Positions 4,946 to 13,955 are shown, counted from the stretch's first letter. The stretch is 17,962 nucleotides of DNA from JBMFLE01 sp049971355 (GCA_049971355.1 JBMFLE010000011.1:1-17962); one strand, 5' to 3'. Translations and numbers: made by a program. The notes: a model not told the origin generated them from the sequence alone.

Positions 4946-7414
4946 ATGAAATTTGTTATTCCTTTCAAAAATCTTTCCATTAAAGACGTGCCTCAAGTTG
5001 GAGGTAAAAATGCTTCTTTGGGCGAGATGTTTAATCAATTAACTAAAAAGGGCATACGAATTCCCGATGGTTTTGCTACTACGGCTGAAGCCTATTGGTA
5101 TTTTTTGGAACACGGCGGTTTGAAAAGTAAAATTAGGAAAATTTTAAAAGGTCTTGATATCAAAAATGTCAGAGATTTAGTCAAGCGCGGAAAAAAAATT
5201 CGTCAGTTAATTTTAAAGACGCCCTTATCAAAGGAATTTGAGCGAGCAGTATTAGATGCTTATCGTCAACTTTCTAAAAAATACCAAACTAAAAATGTTG
5301 ATGTTGCGGTTCGTTCATCAGCGACAGCAGAAGACCTGCCGAGCGCCTCCTTTGCCGGACAGCAAGAATCATATCTGAATATCCGCGGCGAGAAACAACT
5401 TTTAGAAGCAGTTCATAAATGTATTGCTTCTTTATTTACTGACCGGGCAATTGTTTATCGCCAAGAGCAGGGATTTGACCACTTAAAAGTTGCTTTATCA
5501 GTTGGCGTCCAAAAAATGGTTCGCTCGGATTTGGCTTGCTCGGGAGTAATGTTTTCTTGCGACACTGAATCTGGTTTTGCTGATATAACAGTTATTAATT
5601 CTGCTTGGGGTTTAGGCGAAAATATTGTCCAGGGTAAAGTGACTCCGGATGAATTTATGGTTTATGAACCTTTATTAATAAAGGGTTATCGGCCAATTAT
5701 TAGTAAAAAATTAGGCGCCAAGGAATGGATGTTAGTTTATGGTAAAAGGGGACAGAAATCCACAATTAATCTTCGGACACCAACAAATAAAAGAGAAAAA
5801 TTTACCCTTTCTGATAAAGAGATTTTAGAGTTAGCCAAATATTCAGTCATTATCGAAAAGCATTACCATCGAGCAATGGATATAGAATGGGCAAAAGACG
5901 GGAAAGATGGTAAGTTGTATATTTTACAAGCTAGACCAGAAACTATCCAATCAAGGCGTTCTTTGGATGTTTTAGAGGAATATATTTTAGAAGGAAAAGA
6001 AAAAAGCCGGGCTTTGGCTCGCGGCAAAAAAATAGCCAAAAAGTTCAAGATTTTGGCTCGAGGTGTAGCTGTTGGTTCAAAAATTGGTCAAGGCCAGGCA
6101 AATGTAATTCGTGATGTTAAAGAGATAAGAAAATTTAAACCCGGCCAGGTTTTGATTACCGAGATGACTGACCCTGATTGGGTACCGGTGATGAAAATGG
6201 CCAGCGCCATTGTCACTGACGCCGGGGGACGGACCTGTCACGCGGCAATAGTCAGTAGAGAACTAGGCATCCCTTGTGTGGTTGGCACTGGTAATGCCAC
6301 GAGCAAAATCCACCTTGGTCAGAAAGTAACTGTTAGTTGTGCTGAAGGTGAAGAAGGTTATGTCTATGATGGTCTGTTGCCCTTTAAAATAAAAAAAATT
6401 TCTTTAAAACATTTGCGTCGACCGAAAACCAAAATTATGATGAATGTTGGTGAACCGGAACAGGCTTTTGCTTTTTCATTTATTCCTAATGACGGCGTTG
6501 GTTTGGCTCGCGAAGAATTCATTATTAATAATTACATTAAAATTCATCCTCTGGCTTTACTAAATTATAAAAATTTAAAAGACAAAAAAGTTAAAACGCA
6601 AATTGACGAAATTACTCGTGGCTATCCAGACCCTGAAAAATCTAAAGATCGCGGGGCAGGTAAGGTTCAATTTTATGTTGATAAATTGGCTGAAGGCATT
6701 GCCCGGATTGCTGCTGCCTTTTATCCGAAAGATGTGATTGTCCGTTTTTCCGATTTCAAAACTAATGAATATGCCAATTTAATCGGCGGAAGTTTATTCG
6801 AGCCGACCGAACCAAACCCAATGATTGGTTGGCGCGGCGCTTCAAGGTATTATGACCCAAAATTTCGTCAGGCTTTTGATTTAGAGTGTCTGGCTATCAA
6901 AAAAGTTCGCAACATTTTCGGTTTGGATAATATCATTGTTATGGTGCCATTTTGCCGAACTGTTGATGAGGGCAAAAATGTTTTGAAAATTCTTGATCAA
7001 CATGGGTTGAGAAAAAAACAAAAAGGCCTTAAACCGCTAAAAGTTTATGTGATGTGCGAAATTCCCTCTAATGTGATTCTGGCCGAAGAGTTCTGTAAAA
7101 TTTTTGACGGCTTTTCCATTGGTTCTAATGATTTGACGCAACTAACCCTTGGACTAGATCGCGATTCTAGTTTAGTCGCTCATTTATTTAATGAAAGAAA
7201 TGAAGCGGTCAAAAGAATGGTTAGACAAATTATTAAAGTTGCCCATCAATATAAAAAAAAGGTCGGAATTTGCGGCCAGGCGCCGTCCGATTTTCCTGAG
7301 TTTGCCAAGTTTCTTATCAAAGAGGGAATTGATTCAATCTCTCTTAACCCAGATACGGTGATTAAAACCACCTTAGTTATTTCAAAGACAGAGAAAAGAA
7401 AAAGACAAGTTTGA
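4946..7414 (+). CDS. ppsA: Phosphoenolpyruvate synthase
   Basis: 822 aa, near full length for the family. The order of domains is normal. The N-terminal ATP-grasp domain includes VGGKNASLGEM (about 18-28) and VAVRSSATAEDLPSASFAGQ. The swivelling phosphohistidine domain has GGRTCHAAIVSRELGIPCVVG with His432. The C-terminal PEP-binding barrel has NPMIGWRGASRYY, the SNDLTQ motif and Cys776 in GICGQAPSD. It converts pyruvate and ATP to PEP, AMP and phosphate, feeding gluconeogenesis, or may run the other way to make ATP. Pyruvate phosphate dikinase is the main alternative, but the SNDLTQ and CGQAPSD motifs favour ppsA. The convergent cysS stop is 21 bases away with no clear terminator between. 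Confidence 0.94.
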   Translation: MKFVIPFKNLSIKDVPQVGGKNASLGEMFNQLTKKGIRIPDGFATTAEAYWYFLEHGGLKSKIRKILKGLDIKNVRDLVKRGKKIRQLILKTPLSKEFERAVLDAYRQLSKKYQTKNVDVAVRSSATAEDLPSASFAGQQESYLNIRGEKQLLEAVHKCIASLFTDRAIVYRQEQGFDHLKVALSVGVQKMVRSDLACSGVMFSCDTESGFADITVINSAWGLGENIVQGKVTPDEFMVYEPLLIKGYRPIISKKLGAKEWMLVYGKRGQKSTINLRTPTNKREKFTLSDKEILELAKYSVIIEKHYHRAMDIEWAKDGKDGKLYILQARPETIQSRRSLDVLEEYILEGKEKSRALARGKKIAKKFKILARGVAVGSKIGQGQANVIRDVKEIRKFKPGQVLITEMTDPDWVPVMKMASAIVTDAGGRTCHAAIVSRELGIPCVVGTGNATSKIHLGQKVTVSCAEGEEGYVYDGLLPFKIKKISLKHLRRPKTKIMMNVGEPEQAFAFSFIPNDGVGLAREEFIINNYIKIHPLALLNYKNLKDKKVKTQIDEITRGYPDPEKSKDRGAGKVQFYVDKLAEGIARIAAAFYPKDVIVRFSDFKTNEYANLIGGSLFEPTEPNPMIGWRGASRYYDPKFRQAFDLECLAIKKVRNIFGLDNIIVMVPFCRTVDEGKNVLKILDQHGLRKKQKGLKPLKVYVMCEIPSNVILAEEFCKIFDGFSIGSNDLTQLTLGLDRDSSLVAHLFNERNEAVKRMVRQIIKVAHQYKKKVGICGQAPSDFPEFAKFLIKEGIDSISLNPDTVIKTTLVISKTEKRKRQV

Positions 7415-7435
7415 ATAGTTTAAAATGAATGGTTA

Positions 7436-8815
7436 TTATAAAATTATTTTTTTAATTACCGGGCCATTGGCTGTGTCTTCTATCAAATATCCTTTTTCTT
7501 TTATTTTTTTGCGCAGCTGATCAGCTTTTTGGAAATCTTGTTTTTTGCGAGCCACTTCTCTTTGTTCAATTAATCTTAAAACATTTTTAGGGATTTTCCT
7601 GGCCGATTCCCAAAACTCGCGGAGTTTTAGACCCAAAACTTTGTCAAACTTAAATAAACTGGCGATTTTAGTACTATTAGGTAAATTGCTTTTGACCAAA
7701 TCCCAAGTTATGGCCAAAGCCCTTGGTATGTCCAAATCATCATTAATTGCTTCTAAAAATTTTTGTTCATATTCTGGCGCATTTTTATAAGGAGCTTTAA
7801 AAGTACTAATAGTTTGGTATAAATTATTTAAAGCATTTTGAGCTGCCTCAAGCGCATCCCAAAAGAAATTCAGTTGAGAACGATAGTGAGTAATTAAACA
7901 AAGATAGCGATAGGCAAGAGGATTAAATCCTTTGTCAGTTAATTTTTCTAAAGTGATAAATTCGCCGGCTGATTTAGCCATTTTTTCTTTGTCTAATAAA
8001 AGAAATTCGCCGTGGAGCCAATAATTAACAAATTTTTTATCGTAAGCAGCTTCAGCCTCGGCGATTTCATTAGTATGGTGAATAGGGATATGGTCAATGC
8101 CACCACAGTGAATATCAAAAGGAATACCTAAATATTTAATACTCATTGCTGCGCATTCAATATGCCAACCCGGGAAACCAATGCCCCAGGGCGAGGGCCA
8201 TTCTTGCAATCTTTTTTTATCTTTAGGTGAAAATTTCCAAAGAGCAAAATCTGTTGGATTTTTTTTGCCAGCCACAACTTCAATTCTTGCTCCAGCCCTT
8301 AATCCGACCAGATCTAATTTAGCCAATTTACCGTAATCTTTTAATTTTGAAGTATCAAAATAAATTCCATCATCAATTTTATAAGTGAATCCTTTTCTTT
8401 CTAATTTTTTAATTAAATCAATTTGCTCTTTAATGTGTCCGGTTGCTTTGCACCAAATATTTGGTTCAATAATATTTAAATCTTTTAAATTGCGACGGAA
8501 AACTTGGGTATAGAAATTAGCGATTTCTTGTGGCGTTTGACCGGCTTCTTGAGCCGCTTTTTCTATTTTATCCTCGCCAGTATCAGCGTCTGAGACGAGA
8601 TGACCAACATCAGTAATATTCATTACATGTTTAACTCGATAGCCATTATAAAGAAGAACGCGTTTAAGAATGTCTTCAAAAATATAGGTTCTTAAATTAC
8701 CGATATGAGCATAATTATAAACCGTTGGACCACAGGTATAAAGTCCAACCATTTTCTTTCTAATCGGCTTAAAAGCCTCTTTTTGACGGCTAAGGGTGTT
8801 GTATAGTTTTATCAT
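7436..8815 (-). CDS. cysS: Cysteinyl-tRNA synthetase
   Basis: 459 aa, the usual length, complete. Class I signature HIGN is at 37-40 and KMAKS at 278-282. The zinc ligands are all present: Cys28 in YTCGP, Cys221 in WHIECAAMS, His246 and Glu250 in HHTNEIAEAEA, with the same spacing between the last three as in E. coli CysRS. The C-terminal anticodon-binding region ends with the usual VARKKQDFQKADQLRKKI helix. It charges tRNA-Cys in the cytoplasm. No SD is seen before ATG 8815, but a good promoter lies just upstream. Confidence 0.97.
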   Translation of the reverse strand: MIKLYNTLSRQKEAFKPIRKKMVGLYTCGPTVYNYAHIGNLRTYIFEDILKRVLLYNGYRVKHVMNITDVGHLVSDADTGEDKIEKAAQEAGQTPQEIANFYTQVFRRNLKDLNIIEPNIWCKATGHIKEQIDLIKKLERKGFTYKIDDGIYFDTSKLKDYGKLAKLDLVGLRAGARIEVVAGKKNPTDFALWKFSPKDKKRLQEWPSPWGIGFPGWHIECAAMSIKYLGIPFDIHCGGIDHIPIHHTNEIAEAEAAYDKKFVNYWLHGEFLLLDKEKMAKSAGEFITLEKLTDKGFNPLAYRYLCLITHYRSQLNFFWDALEAAQNALNNLYQTISTFKAPYKNAPEYEQKFLEAINDDLDIPRALAITWDLVKSNLPNSTKIASLFKFDKVLGLKLREFWESARKIPKNVLRLIEQREVARKKQDFQKADQLRKKIKEKGYLIEDTANGPVIKKIIL

Positions 8816-8843
8816 AGTTTATAGGGTTAAACTCGTATCTATT

Positions 8844-8871
8844 AGTATAACATAAATTAATGGCTTGCCAA
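8844..8871 (-). promoter_or_regulatory. Promoter of cysS
   Basis: Read on the minus strand: TTGGCA (8871-8866), a 16-bp spacer and TATACT (8849-8844) with an upstream TG. It predicts a leader of roughly 20 bases. Confidence 0.7.
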
Positions 8872-9124
8872 GGTCAACAGGAAAACCAAAAACAAATAGT
8901 TAAACTACAAGTCCACTAATCTGCTACAAATTCTACAAATCTTAGTCGTAGTAAGTATTATTTATTAATTTTTATTTTTCCAATTCGGGATTTTAGAACG
9001 ATCGTCTCTTTTTGCCGAATAATTAAATAGTGTTGAAATTGCCGCCATTTATAATGCAACAAAATAAGTGCCCTCTCTGATACTGAGATAAAAGCAATCT
9101 ACGATGCGACAAAATAAAATTTTT

Positions 9125-9171
9125 AGAGTTCCGACCTCCCTAAATTCGGGATGTTAAGAGGTCGGAACTCT
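9125..9171. repeat. 14-bp perfect inverted repeat
   Basis: AGAGTTCCGACCTC (9125-9138) and GAGGTCGGAACTCT (9158-9171) pair without mismatch around a 19-base loop that itself has a CCC/GGG pairing. It is flanked by A/T runs. Confidence 0.9.
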
Positions 9172-9195
9172 ATAATTAGTTTTCTAAGGTTACTG

Positions 9196-9220
9196 TCTCG
9201 GGAGGTCTGACCTCCTGAGA
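9196..9220. repeat. 25-base near-perfect palindrome
   Basis: TCTCGGGAGGTC (9196-9207) and GACCTCCTGAGA (9209-9220) are complementary around one central base, with one G-T pair. The core GGAGGTC/GACCTCC resembles AGGTC/GACCT at 564-574. Confidence 0.85.
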
Positions 9221-9257
9221 AATTTATCTCCGCGTTAATATATTGGTCTGGGGGTAA

Positions 9258-9299
9258 AGAGGTGGAATATCACGGCGATCGCAACCATATTCCACCTCT
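9258..9299. repeat. 13-bp perfect inverted repeat with GCGATCGC in its loop
   Basis: AGAGGTGGAATAT (9258-9270) and ATATTCCACCTCT (9287-9299) pair fully. The 16-base loop contains the palindrome GCGATCGC (9275-9282). Confidence 0.9.
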
Positions 9300-9340
9300 C
9301 GATTTCACCGGCCATAATTTTTTTTCATTTTCGTCTTCAT

Positions 9341-9382
9341 TTTTGACCCCCTCTAGTGTCAAGTGTATTATTAGGTCGTGCA
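9341..9382 (+). promoter_or_regulatory. Promoter cassette, copy 1 (for the 9424 operon)
   Basis: TTGACC (9343-9348), a 17-bp spacer and TATTAT (9366-9371). The whole 42 bases, including the spacer and the downstream AGGTCGTGCA, match 14195-14236 with five mismatches. Conservation beyond the -35 and -10 boxes suggests an operator or a copied unit. The predicted leader is about 45 bases. Confidence 0.75.
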
Positions 9383-9423
9383 CATCCTTGCCTTAGGAAT
9401 ATTTTTTTGTTATCATTATTTAG

Positions 9424-10617
9424 ATGACCCCTTCTCGCCAAAAGAGAAATCTATTATCTCTGAATCTCGAAAAAATTTTGTCTCTCTTTTTTGATTGGAA
9501 AATTATTTTGATTTTTATTTTAATCGTTGGTTTTTCGAGTGGTCTCTTAGTCTTTAGTCAGATAGTGAAACGAGAGATAGAATTAAGTCAGATGCCGAAC
9601 AAAATTCGACGCAGTCAGCCATTTTATACTAAGGGGATTTATCTCTCTTCTTGGACAGCCGGCGAATCAGAAAAAATAAATCAAATTATTGATTTTATTC
9701 GTCGAACTGGTTTAAATACGGTGGTGATTGATATTAAAGATTCAACTGGCAAGGTCGCTTATAACAGCAAAATTCCTTTAGTCAACGAACTTAATACCAA
9801 AGAATTGAGGATTCGTAATTTAACCGCTCTTTTAGAAAAGTTCTATCAGCACGGCATTTATACTATAGCCCGGATTGTTGTTTTTCAGGACCCTGAATTG
9901 GCGGTTAAAAAACCAAGTTTAGCTTTGAAAGATAGGCGTAGCGGCAAAATCTGGCGTGATTATAAAAATTTGGCTTGGGTTGACCCAGCCTCGGAAGAAG
10001 TTTGGACTTATAATGTCGCTTTAGCCAAAGAAGCCTTTGAATTAGGTTTTGATGAAGTAAATTTTGATTATGTGCGTTTTCCTTCTGACGGCGATACTAA
10101 CCGGATTGTTTATCCATTTTGGGATGGCCGGACAGAGAAAAGTGAAATCATCAGAAGATTTTTTGAATATCAGAAGATTCATTTAGAGAAATACGGACCG
10201 CGTTCGATTGATTTGTTTGGTTTGACTCTCTGGCACATTGAAGATGGTTTTGATATGAATATCGGTCAAAAATTAGTTAATACCCTGCCTTATTTTGATT
10301 ATATTTGTCCGATGGTTTATCCTTCCCATTATCCGGCTAATTTTGAGGGTTTTATTAATCCAGCCCAACATCCTTACGAAGTAATTTATCGCAGTTTAAT
10401 TAAAGCCAAGCCTCTATTAGGGAGACAGGCCCAGTTAAAAAATGATGGTCGAGCTTATATTAGACCGTGGCTTCAGGTCTTTGATTTGGGCGCAAAATAT
10501 AATTCAGTAATGATTAAAGAAGAGATTAGAGCAGTTGAAGAAGCTAGTGGCTATGGTTGGATTTTGTGGAATGCGAGGAATGATTATTCAGAAGTCGAAG
10601 TGGTTTTTAAAAAATAA
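9424..10617 (+). CDS. Membrane-anchored putative glycoside hydrolase (DUF4015-like)
   Basis: 397 aa. A basic N-terminus and one membrane helix (about 26-46) anchor a domain from about residue 69 to the end. That domain begins KGIYLSSWTAG, has VVIDIKDSTGKVAY (about 100-113), and carries the acid-rich strand FDEVNFDYVRFPSDG at 209-223. This pattern fits the DUF4015 putative glycosyl hydrolase family (PF13200), a TIM-barrel family. The enzyme would act outside the membrane on cell-wall or surface glycan; substrate and activity are not known to me. Candidate acids include Asp and Glu in the EVNFDYVRF stretch. It heads an operon with rbfA (12 bases downstream) and tsaD. Confidence 0.8.
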   Translation: MTPSRQKRNLLSLNLEKILSLFFDWKIILIFILIVGFSSGLLVFSQIVKREIELSQMPNKIRRSQPFYTKGIYLSSWTAGESEKINQIIDFIRRTGLNTVVIDIKDSTGKVAYNSKIPLVNELNTKELRIRNLTALLEKFYQHGIYTIARIVVFQDPELAVKKPSLALKDRRSGKIWRDYKNLAWVDPASEEVWTYNVALAKEAFELGFDEVNFDYVRFPSDGDTNRIVYPFWDGRTEKSEIIRRFFEYQKIHLEKYGPRSIDLFGLTLWHIEDGFDMNIGQKLVNTLPYFDYICPMVYPSHYPANFEGFINPAQHPYEVIYRSLIKAKPLLGRQAQLKNDGRAYIRPWLQVFDLGAKYNSVMIKEEIRAVEEASGYGWILWNARNDYSEVEVVFKK

Positions 10618-10629
10618 ATATGGATTATT

Positions 10630-10965
10630 ATGACTTCTTGTCGTCTTGAAAAAATTAATTCTTTAATTCAGCAGGAATTGAGTAAAATTATTGCTCGCGA
10701 AATTGAAGTCCCGGAGAATTGTTTGGTGACTATTACTTCAGTAGAAACCACTGCTGATTTGGAGTGGGCTAAAATTTTGGTTAGTATTTTTCCAAGCAAA
10801 GAAGCAAAAAAAATTTTACGTTTTTTAAATAAGAAAATTGGTCATCTTCAGAAATTACTTAATCAAAAATTAGTAATGCGCCCATTACCAAAGATTAAAT
10901 TTATTTTAGATTTAAGCGAAGATAAGGCGGAAGGAGTGGAGAGATTGTTGAATAAAATTAAATAA
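10630..10965 (+). CDS. rbfA: Ribosome-binding factor A
   Basis: 111 aa, a normal RbfA length. The N-terminal RLEKINSLIQQELSKII helix, the VTITSVETTADLEWAKILVSI strand-helix region and the C-terminal RPLPKIKFILDLS stretch match the KH-like RbfA fold. RbfA binds the small ribosomal subunit and helps late 16S rRNA maturation, at helix 1. It lies 12 bases after the glycoside hydrolase-like gene and 37 bases before tsaD, in one apparent operon. No SD is seen. Confidence 0.93.
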   Translation: MTSCRLEKINSLIQQELSKIIAREIEVPENCLVTITSVETTADLEWAKILVSIFPSKEAKKILRFLNKKIGHLQKLLNQKLVMRPLPKIKFILDLSEDKAEGVERLLNKIK

Positions 10966-11002
10966 TTGCGAAATCCGATGAAATGTGAGATAAATAATTT
11001 TT

Positions 11003-12154
11003 ATGAACAACAAAAAAGAATTTATTATTCTTGGTATTGAGACTTCATGTGATGAGACCGCCGCCTCTATTTTAGAAATTAGAAATAAGAAATTAGAAAT
11101 TAGAAGTAATGTGGTTGCTTCGCAAGTAGATATTCATCGTCAGTATGGCGGTATTGTCCCAGAAGTGGCGGCGCGGGCCCATATTGAAAAAATTATCCCA
11201 ATCATCAACGAGTCCATAGTTAAATCTGGTATCAAGAATCCAGAATCTAGTATCCAGTTAGTGGCTGTAACCAATGGCCCTGGTTTAATTACCTCACTTT
11301 TAGTCGGAGTTGAAACAGCTAAAGTTTTGGCTTATGTCTGGCAAAAGCCATTGTTGCCAATCAATCATTTAATCGGCCATATCTACGCTGCTTTTATCAA
11401 TAATCAATTATCAATGATTAATAATCAGTCGTTCCCAGCTATTTGTTTAGTTGTTTCCGGCGGACATACAGAATTAATTTTAATGCGCAACCATTATCAA
11501 TTTCAAAAAATCGGTCAAACCCTTGATGATGCGGTTGGTGAATGCTTTGATAAAGTGGCCAAACTTTTAGAGATTGGTTATCCGGGTGGTCCGGCCATTG
11601 CTGCCCAAGCCCAATTATCAATGATTAATAATCAATTGTCATTAATTAAATTACCAAGGCCGATGATAAAGACAAAAGATTACAATTTCAGTTTTTCGGG
11701 CCTAAAAACAGCTGTCCTCTACACTCTTAAAAATTTTAAATCAGAATTAGCGGGTAGCAAAAAGGAAATCAGTCAAAAATTAAAAAAATTGCCGCAAAAA
11801 GTGCGGTCAAAGAGAAAACAATTTATTTCGGCTATTTGTGCTGAAGTTCAACAGGCAGTGATTGATGTTTTAATTAGCAAAACAATTCGAGCGGCCAGAG
11901 ATACCGGTGCTAAAACAGTAATTCTTTGCGGCGGAGTAGCGGCAAACAGCGAATTAAGAAGAAAATTAGAACTTAAAACTAAAAACTTAAAACTAAATTT
12001 TTTGGTTCCACCGAAAAATCTTTGCACTGATAATGCGGCTATGATTGCCATTGCTTCTTATTTTCAATGGCTAAAATTAAATTCTACTCAAAGAAAAAAA
12101 TTAAAAGATGAATGGCGAGAGATAGAGGTCAACCCAAATTTAGAAATTTCTTAG
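11003..12154 (+). CDS. tsaD: tRNA N6-adenosine threonylcarbamoyltransferase TsaD
   Basis: 383 aa, longer than the roughly 340 aa of typical TsaD. It transfers the threonylcarbamoyl group to A37 of ANN-reading tRNAs, working with TsaB and TsaE. GIETSCDETAAS opens the ASKHA fold. Metal ligands are His122 and His126 in NHLIGH and Asp343 in CTDNAAM. VSGGHTEL, GYPGGP and FSFSGLKTA are also present. The extra length comes largely from repeat-word inserts at surface loops: LEIRNKKLEIR (about 24-34), INNQLSMINNQ (132-142), QLSMINNQLSLI (204-215) and ELKTKNLKLN (323-332), plus a Lys-rich stretch at about 252-272. Catalytic motifs are untouched, so it should be active. Confidence 0.96.
   Translation: MNNKKEFIILGIETSCDETAASILEIRNKKLEIRSNVVASQVDIHRQYGGIVPEVAARAHIEKIIPIINESIVKSGIKNPESSIQLVAVTNGPGLITSLLVGVETAKVLAYVWQKPLLPINHLIGHIYAAFINNQLSMINNQSFPAICLVVSGGHTELILMRNHYQFQKIGQTLDDAVGECFDKVAKLLEIGYPGGPAIAAQAQLSMINNQLSLIKLPRPMIKTKDYNFSFSGLKTAVLYTLKNFKSELAGSKKEISQKLKKLPQKVRSKRKQFISAICAEVQQAVIDVLISKTIRAARDTGAKTVILCGGVAANSELRRKLELKTKNLKLNFLVPPKNLCTDNAAMIAIASYFQWLKLNSTQRKKLKDEWREIEVNPNLEIS
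11072..11105 (+). repeat. AGAAATT-type word inside tsaD
   Basis: TTAGAAATTAGAAATAAG followed by AAATTAGAAATTAGAA, in frame, encoding LEIRNKKLEIR. In other TsaD proteins a short beta-hairpin loop sits here. Confidence 0.7.
11405..11427 (+). repeat. 23-bp word, copy 1, inside tsaD
   Basis: Identical over 23 bases (CAATTATCAATG... to ...ATAATCA) to 11612-11634, and in the same reading frame, giving QLSMINNQ after the metal-binding helix. Confidence 0.9.
11612..11634 (+). repeat. 23-bp word, copy 2, inside tsaD
   Basis: Exact copy of 11405-11427, again giving QLSMINNQ, now in the loop between GYPGGPAIA and LPRP. Confidence 0.9.
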
Positions 12155-12347
12155 AGAGTAAAAATCAGGAACTTTCTTCATCTTTTTAGTCAATTTTTTA
12201 TCCGTTTCATAAGCTCAAAGGCCAATTTGGTCCTGACCACCAAAATAGTCCTCTATTGATTATTGAGTTCGCATTTTTGAAAAGCTTGAGACAAGATATT
12301 TAAATTGTCAAAATAGTTGATGTTTGAGGCGAACAGTCTAATCAATG

Positions 12348-13955
12348 TTAGTAAATATCTTCTTTTTTTTCTTTTAGGAAATGCCGCCAATATTCTAAAA
12401 ATTCAATAAATAGAAAAATCGGCGCGTCTAAGAGGAAGACAAAAAACACGCTGACAATATTAATTTTTCGCCAATGGTCAGACAGCCATTTGCCGATTCT
12501 GACCATCGGCAGAGCCAGAGGATCAAAAAGAAATCCCCAAACAGTGTCCTTCTTTTCAGTTATATCTAATTCTCTGGCTCTTTCCCTGATTTTTAATCCT
12601 GTAAATATAATCAAAGAAGTAAAGATGAACAAAAGCAGACAGGACAGAGGAGGATACTTTAATAGGTAGAAAATATAACCCAGAATTCCCAAACAAATTA
12701 AAGTCGCCAAAGTATAGAGAAAATAACTTAAAATCCTGAAAATAATTCCCCTTTTCGGATATAATTCGGCTTCGTAAATATCTTTTGTTTCGCCTTGATA
12801 AACAATTTTTTTAACTTCTTCAACGACCAGTTTAAGATTTTTCATTGAAGGTTTTTTTACAGTGATAGCCACCAAAAACATCAGAAAAGTGGGACCAACG
12901 ACATCTAAAATAGCCGCTAAAGTGTTAATATGACCCATTACGTATAAAGCAAAAGGGAATTCTAAAAGATAAAGAGAAAAAACATTACTTAAGAATATGG
13001 AAATCGTACTATAGAGAGCCGAGCGATTGATTCTTTTACTAAGTGTGTTTAATCTTTTGTTGTAGGCTTTTCTGATTAGTTTTTCTAAATTTTCCGGTTC
13101 TGATATTTTTTCTTCAGCCCCCATTGGATCTTCGCTCAGAACGTCCCCTAAAAGTAAATATGGTGTATCGTATCTTTCGCAAATTTTATAAAATTTGGGA
13201 GCCAGAGGATGAGAAAGGATATCATCTATCTTGTTGAAAATTTCGCAAATATGTTGAGCGACAATGGCATAATTTTCTGGAGCGAGATTTAACCAATCGG
13301 GATAAAAATATTTTAAAAGGTTATAGCTAATTGTTTGTCTATCTAATTTAAACAAGGCCTGTTGGGTGGCGACATAAATTTGAATATTTTTTTCTTCTTC
13401 AGTAATGCCGGTAATTTTTTGAGCTCTTTTGCCAACAATAATTTTTTGCCGCATTAAGTCGTTCATAAATTCAATCAAAGCATTTTCTCTTAAATAAAAA
13501 GCGGGATCTAAAGTTTCTTCGATTTCGCAGGAAGCGATTTCAGTTAATTCAACATAAAGTTGACCTCGAATTTTGCGGTCTGAGGCAGGCGCGTTATTTA
13601 AAATATAGGTGTATTTATTTAGTAATTTTTGGGCCTTGTCAATTTTTGATCTTTCAATGCGGTTATTAGCGAAAAGTCCGCCGCGGATTAATTCTAAAAT
13701 AAGCGGCTCAGCCAAATTTTCACCCCCTTCCTTTAAAAATAATCTTCTTTTTATTTTTCTTTCAATAGCAATCCGGCGCATTAAATGTTGCTCTTGCCAG
13801 TCCACTATTTCTCTGATTTTTTCGTAAAAAGTGGCTATTTTGCTAATCACTTCATCGACACTAATAGTAAGAACCCCCTCTTTGGGCTGTAAGGCCTGAT
13901 ACCATTCTTGATATTGAGAAATAAGTTTTTTTGTGGCTGTGGATAATTCAGGCAT
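12348..13955 (-). CDS. Uncharacterised five-helix membrane protein
   Basis: 535 aa, not recognised as a named family. Residues 1-310 are soluble, helical and charged. Five likely membrane helices follow, at about 314-336, 343-365, 407-430, 435-453 and 498-518. Between helices 2 and 3 is a soluble stretch (366-403), and before helix 5 is a conserved-looking FDPLALPMVRIGKWLSDHW segment. The C-terminal tail LEYWRHFLKEKKEDIY is amphipathic. I have an impression that similar proteins with this tail recur in CPR genomes, but cannot check. The gene stands alone, convergent with tsaD (193 bases between the stops, no clear terminator), behind a consensus promoter. Its AGGAGG (14014-14019) lies 58 bases before the ATG. 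Confidence 0.75.
   Translation of the reverse strand: MPELSTATKKLISQYQEWYQALQPKEGVLTISVDEVISKIATFYEKIREIVDWQEQHLMRRIAIERKIKRRLFLKEGGENLAEPLILELIRGGLFANNRIERSKIDKAQKLLNKYTYILNNAPASDRKIRGQLYVELTEIASCEIEETLDPAFYLRENALIEFMNDLMRQKIIVGKRAQKITGITEEEKNIQIYVATQQALFKLDRQTISYNLLKYFYPDWLNLAPENYAIVAQHICEIFNKIDDILSHPLAPKFYKICERYDTPYLLLGDVLSEDPMGAEEKISEPENLEKLIRKAYNKRLNTLSKRINRSALYSTISIFLSNVFSLYLLEFPFALYVMGHINTLAAILDVVGPTFLMFLVAITVKKPSMKNLKLVVEEVKKIVYQGETKDIYEAELYPKRGIIFRILSYFLYTLATLICLGILGYIFYLLKYPPLSCLLLFIFTSLIIFTGLKIRERARELDITEKKDTVWGFLFDPLALPMVRIGKWLSDHWRKINIVSVFFVFLLDAPIFLFIEFLEYWRHFLKEKKEDIY

Larger units (their letters stand above)
8872..9340. other. Divergent spacer without a supported gene
   Basis: Between cysS (minus) and the 9424 gene (plus) no ORF of credible length or composition is seen. 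The stretch holds a near-repeat TGCAACAAAATAA (9054-9066) / TGCGACAAAATAA (9104-9116), and three palindromes listed separately (9125-9299). No neighbouring gene points into it, so the hairpins are not needed as terminators. A structured RNA or a cluster of dispersed palindromes is possible. Confidence 0.5.

Noticed and set aside
9275..9282. GCGATCGC as a cyanobacterial HIP1 signature
   Set aside because: A single copy inside a palindrome loop; gene content does not suggest a cyanobacterium.
12155..12347. Possible terminator between tsaD and the membrane gene
   Set aside because: Only very short stems (TGGTC/GACCA with a 2-base loop) are visible; nothing convincing.
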